Assembly: GCF_002285265.1 (NCBI RefSeq)
Contig: NZ_NSJB01000001.1
Location: 868,001 to 932,000, forward strand
Origin: Vandammella animalimorsus
GTDB lineage: Bacteria; Pseudomonadota; Gammaproteobacteria; Burkholderiales; Burkholderiaceae_C
DNA length: 64,000 nucleotides
Direction of reading: 5' to 3'
Shown: one piece after another, positions 46,279-55,769 of the stretch
Position numbering within the stretch: the first letter of the stretch is position 1
Layout of the letters: each line of letters starts with the position of its first letter
Notes under the pieces: generated by a model
Seen by the model: only the letters and a program-made list of their open reading frames with translations
The model's database searches: none
Told to the model about the DNA's origin: nothing
Program-made: the position numbers and the translations under genes

Positions 46279-47550
46279 ATGTCCAAAGACCTGCTCGACT
46301 ACCACGACGCCCTGAACACCTTGCTGCAAACCCACCAGCCCATGGTACGCAGCGAAACCCTGCCGTTGGCGCAGCTGCACGGCCGCATCCTGGCCGAGGA
46401 TTTGCCCGTGCGGCTGGACGTGCCCAACTTCGACAACAGCGCCATGGACGGCTACGCCATCTGCGGCGCAGACCACAGCAGCTGGCAGGTCGTGCAGCGC
46501 ATCGCCGCTGGTGACTCAGCCCAAGGCCCGGCGCTGCAACCCGGCCAGGCCGCGCGCATCTTCACCGGCGCGCCCATCCCCGCTGGCGCCCAGGCCGTGC
46601 TGATGCAAGAGCACGTCACGCACGATGCCAGCCAGGGCGCGATTGCGTTGGCGCCCGGCCAGGCGATCCGCCCCGGCCAGCACATCCGCCGCCGCGCCGA
46701 AGAGCTGCAAGCCGGCGCCACGCTGCTCTCGCACGGCGCGCGCCTGAACCCGGCCACCATCGGCCTGCTGGCCATCCAGGGCTATGCGCAAGCGCCGGTG
46801 CTGGCGCCGCTGCGCGTGACGGTGTTTTCCAGCGGCAACGAGCTGGTGCAGCCGGGCCAGCCGCTGCAGCCGGGGCAGATCTACGACAGCAACCGCGTCA
46901 TGCTGCTGAGCTGGTTGCAGGCGCTGGGCTTTGCCGCCATCGACGGCGGCGCCCTGCCCGATGCGCTGGCCGCCACGCGCGAGGCCCTGCAGCGCGCGGC
47001 GCAGCGCAGCGACGCCATCCTGTGCTCGGGCGGCGTCTCCGTCGGCGAGGAAGACCACCTCAAGCGCGCGCTGGAGCAAGTGGGCACGCTGGTGCAATGG
47101 CGGCTGTTCATCAAGCCGGGCAAGCCCTTCACCTGGGGCCACATCGCCCGCAGCGCCCAGGGCGGCATGGATGAAGACGCGCCGCCCTGCCGCGTGTTCA
47201 TGCTGCCGGGCAACCCGGTCTCCAGCCTGGTGACCTTCCAGCAGCTGGCGCTGCCGGCGCTGCGCCGCCTCAGCGGCCTGGACGCGCAGCGCGCCCGGCC
47301 GCTGCAATGGCAGGCGCGGGCCAATTTCAACCGCAGCAAGCCCGAGGCGCGCCGCGAGTTCGTGCGCGTGCGGCTGGAGCCAGGCCCGCAGGGCTGGCAG
47401 GCCACGCCGCTGGCGCAGCAAGGCTCGAACATGCTCTCGGGCGCAGCGTTTGCCAACGCCCTGGCCGAGACCGCGCCGGGCGCCCAGATCGCCCACGGCG
47501 ACGCCCTGACCGTTTATCCCCTGTTTGACACCCTGTTCGACATCTTGTGA
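46279..47550 (+). CDS. moeA: molybdopterin molybdotransferase
   Basis: A 423-residue enzyme that inserts molybdate into adenylylated molybdopterin. Marks are LDVPNFDNSAMDGYAICG, GAPIPAGAQAVLMQEHV, SSGNELVQPGQPLQPGQIYD with SNRVML, and the MoCF-like GGVSVGEEDHLKRALEQVG, plus MLPGNPVSSLVTF. Length and domain order are normal. Its stop overlaps the possible GTG start of mog. Confidence 0.96.
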   Translation: MSKDLLDYHDALNTLLQTHQPMVRSETLPLAQLHGRILAEDLPVRLDVPNFDNSAMDGYAICGADHSSWQVVQRIAAGDSAQGPALQPGQAARIFTGAPIPAGAQAVLMQEHVTHDASQGAIALAPGQAIRPGQHIRRRAEELQAGATLLSHGARLNPATIGLLAIQGYAQAPVLAPLRVTVFSSGNELVQPGQPLQPGQIYDSNRVMLLSWLQALGFAAIDGGALPDALAATREALQRAAQRSDAILCSGGVSVGEEDHLKRALEQVGTLVQWRLFIKPGKPFTWGHIARSAQGGMDEDAPPCRVFMLPGNPVSSLVTFQQLALPALRRLSGLDAQRARPLQWQARANFNRSKPEARREFVRVRLEPGPQGWQATPLAQQGSNMLSGAAFANALAETAPGAQIAHGDALTVYPLFDTLFDIL

Positions 47551-47558
47551 GCCAGGCC

Positions 47559-48176
47559 ATGACCGCTGCCCCCCACCCCTCCCCTGCGGCCGATACTGCC
47601 GATGCCGCCCTGCCCTGCGTGCGCATCGGCCTGGTGGCCGCCAGCGATCGCGCCAGCAGCGGCGCCTACGCCGATGAAGGCCTGCCAGCGCTGCGCCAAT
47701 GGCTGGGCCGCGCCGTGCGCAACCCGATGGAGTTCGCCCAGCGTCTCATCCCGGACGAGCAGCCGCTGATCGAGCGCACCCTGATCGAGCTGGTCGATGA
47801 GATCGGCTGCGATCTGGTGTTGACCACCGGCGGCACCGGCCCGGCGCCGCGCGACGTCACGCCCGAGGCCACGCTGGCCGTGGCCGATCGCGTCATGCCC
47901 GGCTTTGGCGAGCAAATGCGCCAGATCAGCCTGCACTTCGTGCCCACGGCCATCCTCTCGCGCCAGGTTGGCGTGGTGCGCGGCCGCGCGCTGATTCTGA
48001 ACCTGCCCGGTCGCCCGCGCGCCATCGCCGAGACCCTGGGCGGCCTGCAGGGCCAGGACGGGCAGACCATCGCCCACGGCATCTTCGCCGCCGTGCCCTA
48101 CTGCCTGGATTTGATCGGCGCAGCGCGCATCGAAACCGATCCGGCCGTCTGCCAGGCCTTCCGGCCCAAGAAATAA
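47559..48176 (+). CDS. mog: molybdopterin adenylyltransferase
   Basis: A 205-residue MoCF-fold protein that adenylylates molybdopterin before MoeA acts. Marks are RIGLVAASDRASSGAYADEG, LVLTTGGTGPAPRDVTPEAT and LNLPGRPRAIAETLGGLQG. ATG 47559 has CAGG upstream; a GTG at 47547 that overlaps the moeA stop (GTGA) is the alternative. The last gene of the plus-strand Moco set, followed by a terminator. Confidence 0.94.
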   Translation: MTAAPHPSPAADTADAALPCVRIGLVAASDRASSGAYADEGLPALRQWLGRAVRNPMEFAQRLIPDEQPLIERTLIELVDEIGCDLVLTTGGTGPAPRDVTPEATLAVADRVMPGFGEQMRQISLHFVPTAILSRQVGVVRGRALILNLPGRPRAIAETLGGLQGQDGQTIAHGIFAAVPYCLDLIGAARIETDPAVCQAFRPKK

Positions 48177-48225
48177 ACCCAAGCAGCAAGGCCAGCAGGC
48201 AAGAGCCTGCCGACCTGAGCACAAA

Positions 48226-48252
48226 AAAGCGCCCGGCCAAGCCGGGCGCTTT
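48226..48252. terminator. bidirectional intrinsic terminator after mog
   Basis: A 12-bp stem AAAGCGCCCGGC / GCCGGGCGCTTT with a 3-base loop, flanked by six A on the left and a short T run on the right. It serves the convergent mog and MscK-like genes. Confidence 0.85.
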
Positions 48253-48299
48253 GTCTTGGGCACACGACGCTGCGATTTATGCCGCTCTTGCCAAACGCA

Positions 48300-51200
48300 T
48301 CAAGCCGTTGGCTTGGGCGCAGGCCCTTGGCCTGCAGCAGGCGACTGCGTCTGCTGCTGCGCCGCTTCCTGCGCCGCCTCCTGCACGGCGTCATGCACGG
48401 CCTGCTGCGCCGCCTGCGGCAGATCGCACAGGTGCACGTCCAGCTGCGGGAAGGCGATTTCGATATTGGCCTCGCCCAGCAGCTCGGTGATGCGGCGGTT
48501 CAGGTCGTTGCGCACCGTCATGCGCTCGCCCAGCGTGGCCACGTACACGCGCAGCTCGAAGTCCAGCGTGCTGCCGCCCAGCGCCATGAACCAGGCATTG
48601 GGCGCGGGCTCTGCCAGCACGTTCGGGTGCTCGTCGGCAGCGCGCAGCAGCAGCTGGCGCACCTGCTTGGCATCGCTGCCATAGGCCACGCCGACGTTGA
48701 GCACCAAGCGGGTGACGGTGTCGCTCAGCGTCCAGTTGGTCACCTGGCCGGTGATGAAGGTCTTGTTGGGAATGATGATTTCCCGGTTGTCGTAATCGAG
48801 CACCGTGGTGGCGCGGGTGCGGATGCGGGTGACGGTGCCGGTCAAATCCTTGTCGATGGTGACGGTGTCGCCCACACGGAACGGCCGCTCGACCAACAGG
48901 ATCAGGCCGGAGACGAAATTGGCAAAGATCTCCTGCAGGCCAAAACCCAGGCCCACGGTCAGGGCCGCGGCCATCCACTGCAGCTGGCTCCAGCGCAGGC
49001 CAAACAGGCTGAAGGCCAGCAGCACGCCGGCAATGGTGATGGCGTAGCGCAGCAGCGTGGTCAGGGTGTAGCGCGTGGCGCTGCTGATAAAGCGCGAGGA
49101 GTTCAGCGCCAGCTCCAGCAGGCCCGGCAGGTTGCGCGCCATGCTGAAGGTCAGCAGCAGCAGCAGCGCGCCCAGCAGCACGTCCATCAGCGTCACCGGC
49201 ACCTGCATGGGCTTGCCATCGGGCCCCGTGGCGCTGCTGCCCCACAGCTGCACGCCATCCAGGCGCAGCAGCGCGGGCAGCACTTCGGACCAGGCCCACA
49301 GCAGGCCCAGGGCCAGCAGCGTCAGGCGCAGCAGGCGCAGCAGGCGGTGCGTTTGCGCGCTGATGCTCACCAGCGTCAGCTCCGCCTCGCCCTCGGGCGG
49401 GGCCTCGCCCGACTCGGTGTTGACCACGCTGGCACTGCCTTGACTCAGCGCCTGCTCCAACAGGCGCTTTTGCTCCAGGCGGCGCTCGCTGAGCAGCAGC
49501 CAGCGGCGCAACAGCCCATCGACCACCAGCACGGCCAGCACCACCGTCAGGCTGGTGAACAGCGCGCCCAGCATCTCCGTGCTGGTGTAGATGTAGCCGC
49601 CCAGGGCCAGCAGCGCGATGGCGACGAAGGCCGCCGGCAGCAGCCAGCCCAGCAGGCGCAGCAGCCAGGGCGCGGCCTGCTCCGAGGTGCCCGGCCACAG
49701 GCGGCGCATCAGCCGCCAGGACAGCACCATCAGCCCCAGCGCCAGCACCACCAGGGCCAGGCGGCCCCAGGTGCTGATGATGCTGCCCGCGCCACGGTGC
49801 AAGGCCAGCATGGCGGCGAACGAGGCCGGCAGGATCAGCACCATGGCCAGGCGCTGCGCCCGCCGCAGGGCGGTGATCTGGGCGTTGGGCCAGCCAAAGT
49901 GCGCCTGGGCCAGGCCGCCGGGCTGCACGAGCGCGCCCCACAGCCCGGTGAGCAGCAGCAGCCGCGAGACATCGACCATCGTGCGGCCAATGGCTTCGAC
50001 ATCGCTCAAGTGGCGTGCGCCGACTTGCTGCAATGCCGTGCCCGCGCCCCACAGCGCCACGGCGCCGGGCAGGGCAATCAGCAGCGTCCAGAGCAGGGCC
50101 TGCAAGGTCAGGGAAAAACGATCCTGGCTGACATCGCGCATTTGCTCGCTGATGGCGCGCAGGCGCTGGGGCGCGCGCAGGCGCAGCGCCAGCAAGCTGC
50201 CCAACACCAGCGCCAGGGCCAGGTAAGGCAAGGGGTCGCCAAACAGATCGGCCAGCAAGAAGCGCAGCGCCTTGCCCAGCATGGCCGTCAGGGCGATGGC
50301 CTCGGCGCCCTGCTCGCCCCACTCGTGCAGCCACTGCTGGCCAACCCGGGGGTGGCTGGGCGTCCACAGCAATTGCCGGTCCATCAGCTGGCGCAGCTCA
50401 TCGCCGCGCGTGAGCAGGGTCTGCAAAGTGCCGTCGGTCTGTTCCAGCACCGTGATGCGGCGGCGCAGCAGCTGCTCGAACTGGTCGATCAGCTCGGTCT
50501 GCGTGGCCTGCCAGGCATTGCGCAAGGCGCTGCCGGCCGCTGCGGCCTGGGCAGCGGCGGCCTGCTCGGCCGTCTGCCCGGCGGCTTCATCGGCCCCGTC
50601 AGCCTCGGCGGCCTTGCCGGCCTGCGCGGCCTGGGCTGGTTTTTCGGGCTGGGCCTGGCCCAATTCGATGGCGGCATAGCGCGTCTCGGTGGCGTTGTAG
50701 AGCTGCAGGCGCAACTCCGCCAGGCGCTGCTGCACTTGCTTGCGCTGGGCCGTCAGCGCCAGCAGCGAAGGCATGCCCAGGCGCTGCTGCCACAGCCAAT
50801 AGCCGGTTGCCGCACTGCTGCTGCCCAGGCGCAGCCGGGCCTGGGTGTCGCGCAGCGCGGTGGCGATTTGCTCGCGCTCGCGCTCGTAGTCATTCAATGT
50901 GCGGCGCTCCTCACCCAGTTGCTGCGTGCCCTGCAGCAACTGCTGGGCCAGCTCGGCATTGCGCTGGGCCAGATCGTGCAGCGCGCCATCGTGCTGCGCG
51001 GCGCTGCTTTCGGCCAGGGCGGCCAGCTCCTGCGCCTGAGTTTGCAGGCGCTGCAGGCTGTTGGCGCTGATGCGCTGGCTGAGCCATTCGATGCGCGGCG
51101 CCCGCAGGGCCTGCTCCTGGCGCAGGGCCTGCAATTGGTTTTCCAGCTGGCGCTGGCGCAGCTCGGCCGTGGCCTGCTCGGCCTCGTACAGCGCCAGCTC

Positions 51201-51914
51201 GGCCAGCGCGCGCCGATGCTCGGCGGCGCGGCGCAGGCGGCGCGCCTCGAACAGCGCCGCAGGCTCATTGGCATCGCTGGCGGGCTCGCCCGCGCTGGCA
51301 TCGGCGCGCTGGCGCAGCGCCGCCATCTGGCTCAGGCGCTGGCCCGGGCGCGAGATGAGGTTGGTCAGCTCACCGGCCAAGGCATCGATGCGCGCCTTGA
51401 GCGCGTTGCTGGCATTGCGCTCCTCGCGCAGCAGGTGCTCCAGCGCATCGTTGCCCATGCTCTGCGGCAGGCGCGCCGCCCATTGCTTGAACTGGTTCTC
51501 GCGCTCGGCCGCCGTCAACGGGGCCACCGCTGGGGCCGCCGCCTCGCGGCTTTTCTCCTGCAGCTGGGCCAATTGTTCGAGCAGCGGCTCGGCCTCTTTC
51601 TCCAGCGCGGCGGCGGCCTCCAGCTGGGCCTGGGCCGCCTCGCGCTGGGCCTGGCTCAGCTCGGCATTCTCCAGCGTGCTACGGGCCGCCTCGATGGCCG
51701 TGGCCTGCGTGGGCGGCACCTCCATGTCGGCCTGCGCCGCACCATGCAGCCACAGCGCCGCCAGCATCAGCAGGCACAGGCCCACGCGCAGCACATGGCG
51801 CCAGCCAGCCAGCCCCAGCGGCCCAGCGCCGCGCGGCAATGCAGGCCCTGGCAAGGGACAAGAAACAGCAACGGCCGCCCGCGGGCAGCCTGAAAAAGAG
51901 CGTTGATTTGGCAT
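48300..51914 (-). CDS. MscK/KefA-like mechanosensitive channel
   Basis: A 1204-residue inner-membrane protein. A signal segment (LRVGLCLLMLAALWLHGAAQ) precedes a long periplasmic coiled coil rich in Gln, Ala, Glu and Arg (about residues 50-480). About ten membrane helices follow. The MscS domain is at about 900-1130, with QWMAAALTVGLGFGLQEIFA, NFVSGLILLVERPFRVGDTV and ATTVLDYDNREIIIPNKTFI. The C-terminus ends in a Gln/Ala-rich tail. It should open under membrane tension to release solutes. Convergent with mog. Confidence 0.9.
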   Translation of the reverse strand: MPNQRSFSGCPRAAVAVSCPLPGPALPRGAGPLGLAGWRHVLRVGLCLLMLAALWLHGAAQADMEVPPTQATAIEAARSTLENAELSQAQREAAQAQLEAAAALEKEAEPLLEQLAQLQEKSREAAAPAVAPLTAAERENQFKQWAARLPQSMGNDALEHLLREERNASNALKARIDALAGELTNLISRPGQRLSQMAALRQRADASAGEPASDANEPAALFEARRLRRAAEHRRALAELALYEAEQATAELRQRQLENQLQALRQEQALRAPRIEWLSQRISANSLQRLQTQAQELAALAESSAAQHDGALHDLAQRNAELAQQLLQGTQQLGEERRTLNDYEREREQIATALRDTQARLRLGSSSAATGYWLWQQRLGMPSLLALTAQRKQVQQRLAELRLQLYNATETRYAAIELGQAQPEKPAQAAQAGKAAEADGADEAAGQTAEQAAAAQAAAAGSALRNAWQATQTELIDQFEQLLRRRITVLEQTDGTLQTLLTRGDELRQLMDRQLLWTPSHPRVGQQWLHEWGEQGAEAIALTAMLGKALRFLLADLFGDPLPYLALALVLGSLLALRLRAPQRLRAISEQMRDVSQDRFSLTLQALLWTLLIALPGAVALWGAGTALQQVGARHLSDVEAIGRTMVDVSRLLLLTGLWGALVQPGGLAQAHFGWPNAQITALRRAQRLAMVLILPASFAAMLALHRGAGSIISTWGRLALVVLALGLMVLSWRLMRRLWPGTSEQAAPWLLRLLGWLLPAAFVAIALLALGGYIYTSTEMLGALFTSLTVVLAVLVVDGLLRRWLLLSERRLEQKRLLEQALSQGSASVVNTESGEAPPEGEAELTLVSISAQTHRLLRLLRLTLLALGLLWAWSEVLPALLRLDGVQLWGSSATGPDGKPMQVPVTLMDVLLGALLLLLTFSMARNLPGLLELALNSSRFISSATRYTLTTLLRYAITIAGVLLAFSLFGLRWSQLQWMAAALTVGLGFGLQEIFANFVSGLILLVERPFRVGDTVTIDKDLTGTVTRIRTRATTVLDYDNREIIIPNKTFITGQVTNWTLSDTVTRLVLNVGVAYGSDAKQVRQLLLRAADEHPNVLAEPAPNAWFMALGGSTLDFELRVYVATLGERMTVRNDLNRRITELLGEANIEIAFPQLDVHLCDLPQAAQQAVHDAVQEAAQEAAQQQTQSPAAGQGPAPKPTA

Positions 51915-52152
51915 GGCGCGCTTTATAAGCCAGATTGCACATCCCGCTGCCCAGGCGGGTTTTGCACGCGCGGCATCCGCGCCGTTCACGGCACCCGTGC
52001 CCGCTTGCGGCGCTGGCGGCATCAGCGCGCACTGAAAACCCGTGGCTTGAGATGGCTTGGCCTGCAGCGCAGAGCGCCCAGGCGAGCGCGCCCTCATGCC
52101 GAGCATGCGCCGGGATTGATGTACTGGTGTTTTGTACAGGTCTCCGCAGCCC

Positions 52153-52500
52153 TCAGGGCGCCAGCATGTCCAGCAAGCCCTTGAGCTCGGCCTCAGCGGC
52201 CCGGCGCGCCTTGGCCTCGGCAGCGCGGTAATGCGCCACCAGTTGCAGGCCCAGCGGCGTCAGCGTCGCACCGCCGCCATGCGCACCGCCTGTGGCCGTG
52301 CGCACCGCCGGCTCGTGCAGCGCGCCATTGAGCTCCTCCACCAGCAACCAGGCACGCCGATACGACATGCCCAGCCGCCGCGCCGCCGCGGAAATCGAAC
52401 CGACCTCGCCGATGGCCTCCAACAACTGCACCTTGCCCGGGCCCACGGCAATCACCTCATCACGGTAAATGCGCAGGCGAAACTTGATCTGGGATTGCAT
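52153..52500 (-). CDS. ModE-type winged-helix transcriptional regulator (HTH domain only)
   Basis: A 115-residue protein with only the N-terminal HTH of ModE (LysR-like): LLEAIGEVGSISAAARRLGM, SYRRAWLLVEELNGALHEPA and GGAHGGGATLTPLGLQLVAH. The C-terminal molybdate-binding (TOBE) domains of full ModE are absent, so metal sensing is uncertain. Its closeness to the Moco and nar genes supports a link to molybdenum metabolism. ATG 52500 starts MQSQIKFRLRIYRDEVIAVG. Confidence 0.85.
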   Translation of the reverse strand: MQSQIKFRLRIYRDEVIAVGPGKVQLLEAIGEVGSISAAARRLGMSYRRAWLLVEELNGALHEPAVRTATGGAHGGGATLTPLGLQLVAHYRAAEAKARRAAEAELKGLLDMLAP

Positions 52501-52651
52501 CGACACACCACAGCAAAAACAACAGCGCGGCATTGTGCCAAAGGGCTGCTGCGGTTGGTTTCCTGCAGCAATGCACGGCCCGATGGGCACACTCTGACCA
52601 GAGCAGATGCAGAGAAGAAAGCGGCAGGCGCAGCTTGCCGGCCTGTGCATC

Positions 52652-54454
52652 CGGTTCATCCCCGCTGGTGCGGGGAACGGCAGCCCTGCTTCGTCCGTCT
52701 CGCCGTCTGCTACGGTTCTCATCCCCGCTGGTGCGGGGAACGCACGTTGGCGCCAAAGCCAGCCTCCACCGCCGCCGGTTCATCCCCGCTGGTGCGGGGA
52801 ACGCTATTTGCCCAGAAACTGGGGCATGTTGACGGCCGGTTCATTCCCGCTGGTGCGGGGAACGCTATGACGTCTGGCATGCCTATGAGGCAACATTCGG
52901 TTCATCCCCGCTGGTGCGGGGAACGCTAGGTTTGGTTAAGCCGATTATTGGCAGGGTGCGGTTCATCCCCGCTGGTGCGGGGAACGCGCGCCGATTTCCG
53001 TGTAAGCCTGCGTTACTCCCGGTTCATCCCCGCTGGTGCGGGGAACGCATACCTCGACGGAGGGAGAGGCGCCCAAACGCCGGTTCATCCCCGCTGGCGC
53101 GGGGAACGCGGTCAATGGAGAGTATCGTCCAGTGAACCAGCTGGTTCATCCCCGCTGGCGCGGGGAACGCCAGCTGGCCAAGTTCGGCCAGGATTCGGCG
53201 GGCGGTTCATCCCCGCTGGCGCGGGGAACGCTTGCATATTCATCCTCTGATCCATTCATAGCTCGGTTCATCCCCGCTGGCGCGGGGAACGCGTGATTCA
53301 ATTCTCGGCATTCCTTGATTTGTTCGGTTCATCCCCGCTGGCGCGGGGAACGCGTGCAGTGGTCTGACATTCACGGCAAGCCTGTGCGGTTCATCCCCGC
53401 TGGCGCGGGGAACGCCGTGCCGGCCTTGGCCGAGACGTTGAACTGGCCGGTTCATCCCCGCTGGCGCGGGGAACGCGCACAGAACGGCATCGCCTTCGCA
53501 CTGCCAGCCCGGTTCATCCCCGCTGGCGCGGGGAACGCTGCTTTTGCCTGGGAAGTAATGTTTTTCATTTCGGTTCATCCCCGCTGGCGCGGGGAACGCT
53601 ACTGTTGGTAGTGTCAAGGGGTTCTGTTGCGCGGTTCATCCCCGCTGGCGCGGGGAACGCACCTTCAAACCTCCTGCGCTCTCCACCAAGCCCGGTTCAT
53701 CCCCGCTGGCGCGGGGAACGCACATTAACGGGCCTTTACAGAGGCTTTACGCTCGGTTCATCCCCGCTGGCGCGGGGAACGCGCAGCCCTCGGCGAAGGC
53801 TTTCACATTGACTACGGTTCATCCCCGCTGGCGCGGGGAACGCCATCATCGGCATTTGCGCCGGGGCAGTATTGACGGTTCATCCCCGCTGGCGCGGGGA
53901 ACGCACGCTGCACATCCAGCCCGACGTACTGATGGACGGTTCATCCCCGCTGGCGCGGGGAACGCGGCCGCAAAACTGCGAAGTGGGATTAAAACAGCGG
54001 TTCATCCCCGCTGGCGCGGGGAACGCACCCTCGAATGCGGGCGCTGCCTGCCCCCCTTGCGGTTCATCCCCGCTGGCGCGGGGAACGCCCAAGCCTACCA
54101 GATGTTTAAACGTTTTGAGGCGGTTCATCCCCGCTGGCGCGGGGAACGCTGCTGCAGGTACGCCACCTTCTCGGCGTCGGTCGGTTCATCCCCGCTGGCG
54201 CGGGGAACGCGCGCGAGCCCTGGGCTGCGGCAGGCCAGAAGTCGGTTCATCCCCGCTGGCGCGGGGAACGCGCCTTCAGCGTTTTTGAAACTGCCAGAAC
54301 TGGCGGTTCATCCCCGCTGGCGCGGGGAACGCAAGAGAGTGTGAGCAGAGAAAGACGCCCTTATCGGTTCATCCCCGCTGGCGCGGGGAACGCGTTACAA
54401 GGGTTTTGTTGTTTTTCAAGGCATCCGGTTCATCCCCGCTGGCGCGGGGAACGC
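52652..54454 (-). CRISPR. type I-E CRISPR array, 30 repeats and 29 spacers
   Basis: Thirty 29-bp repeats. On the minus strand they begin GCGTTCCCCGCGCC and end AGCGGGGATGAACCG, like the E. coli type I-E repeat, with arms CCCCGC/GCGGGG. Spacers are 32 bp, except three of 33 bp starting at 53354, 53477 and 54027. The leader end is on the right next to cas2, so transcription is on the minus strand. Repeats 1-7 (52652-53048) carry T in the loop (TGGT on the plus strand); repeats 8-30 carry C (TGGC). Repeat 1 has a changed last base, repeat 2 (52713-52743) has a 2-bp insertion, repeat 4 a C-to-T change and repeat 9 a first-base change. Confidence 0.98.
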
Positions 54455-54521
54455 TCTTGGCGTAACTGGTTGATCTTACAAATGAAAATCAACCCGAGAA
54501 ATTCTACCGATTTTCAGCTTG
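54455..54521 (-). promoter_or_regulatory. CRISPR leader with IHF-like site
   Basis: AT-rich 67 bases between the leader-proximal repeat and the cas2 stop. On the minus strand, GATCAACCAGTTA (54463-54475) fits the IHF consensus WATCAANNNNTTR except at the first base, and ends 8 bases before the first repeat, close to the position used in E. coli for Cas1-Cas2 integration. The pre-crRNA promoter is expected here or in the end of cas2. Confidence 0.6.
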
Positions 54522-54833
<312 letters not shown>

Positions 54834-55760
54834 CTACTGGCTGCGATGACCGGCATCGCCCAGCGATTCGGGGTTGGGGATGGCAGGCGGCACGGCTTCG
54901 GGCGGGGCTGGTGGCGGGCTGATTTCGCCAGCGGCCAGGACTTCTTCGATGGTCGGGATGATGCGACCGAGCAGCTTGCTGCTGCGAAACAGGTCGCGGC
55001 AGGCCAGCCGTACTTCGCGCTCGGGCTGCGCGGGGGATTTGGCGGCGATACGAAACGCCAGTGGCACGACAGTTTCAAATTTGAACAGGTCGGCAATGTC
55101 GTACACGAAGGACAGCGGCTTGCCAGTGTGGATAAAGCCCACGGCCGGGGCGTAGCCGGCTGCCAGTACGGCGGCTTCGGTAATGCCATAGAGGCAGGCG
55201 GTGGCCGCGGACAGGCAGCGATTGGGGATGTCGGCGGCGTCCCAATCCTTCTGGTCGTAATTGCGCGCACGCCAGTTGACGCCGTATTGCCGAGCCAGCA
55301 GTTTGTAGGTTTCGCGCACGCGGGCGCCTTCGATGCCGCGCAATTGCTCCACGCTGCGGCGTTGCGGCGCCGGCTCGCCAAAGCGCAGCTCGTACATTTT
55401 GCGCACCACTTTCAGGCGCAGCTCATCATCGAGTGCCAGCTTGGCTTGGTACAGCAGCCGGTCGGCGCGGGCGCCGCCGGGCTGGCCGCTGGCGTACAGG
55501 CGCACGCCGGATTCCCCTACCCAAACCAGCAGCGTGCCGACAACAGCGGCCAGATGCGCGGCGGCATGCGACACCCGCGTGCCCGGCTCCAGCATGATGC
55601 AGGCCACCGAGCCGACCGGGATGTGAGTGCGCACGCCGTTCTTGTCGATGACGACGAAGGCGCCATCCAGCACGTCGATCTGGCCGTACTGGATGAAGAT
55701 CATCGAGATGCGGTCTTTCATCGGCAGGGGCTTGAGGGGCGGCAGCAGCGGGCTGGGCAT
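54834..55760 (-). CDS. cas1: type I-E CRISPR-associated integrase Cas1
   Basis: A 308-residue Cas1e. The N-terminal beta domain has RISMIFIQYGQIDVLDGAFV. The catalytic residues lie in QLRGIEGARVRETYKLLARQ (Glu), AGYAPAVGFIHTGKPLSFVY (His) and DIADLFKFETVVPLAFRIA (Asp). It catalyses spacer integration with Cas2. The C-terminal tail is Pro-rich, with GEISPPPAPPEAVPPAIPNP. The start at 55760 lies 9 bases after cas6e. Confidence 0.96.
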   Translation of the reverse strand: MPSPLLPPLKPLPMKDRISMIFIQYGQIDVLDGAFVVIDKNGVRTHIPVGSVACIMLEPGTRVSHAAAHLAAVVGTLLVWVGESGVRLYASGQPGGARADRLLYQAKLALDDELRLKVVRKMYELRFGEPAPQRRSVEQLRGIEGARVRETYKLLARQYGVNWRARNYDQKDWDAADIPNRCLSAATACLYGITEAAVLAAGYAPAVGFIHTGKPLSFVYDIADLFKFETVVPLAFRIAAKSPAQPEREVRLACRDLFRSSKLLGRIIPTIEEVLAAGEISPPPAPPEAVPPAIPNPESLGDAGHRSQ

Positions 55761-55769
55761 GGTGAAGGC

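Noticed and set aside
48279-51893. A plus-strand frame of about 1200 codons opposite the MscK-like gene
   Set aside because: Antisense shadow with Gln/Ala-rich product; the minus strand encodes a channel with clear MscS motifs.
52533-54344. Frames coding proteins with repeated HPRWRGER or FIPAGAGNA units
   Set aside because: They are translations of the CRISPR repeats and spacers, repeating every 61 bases, not genes.
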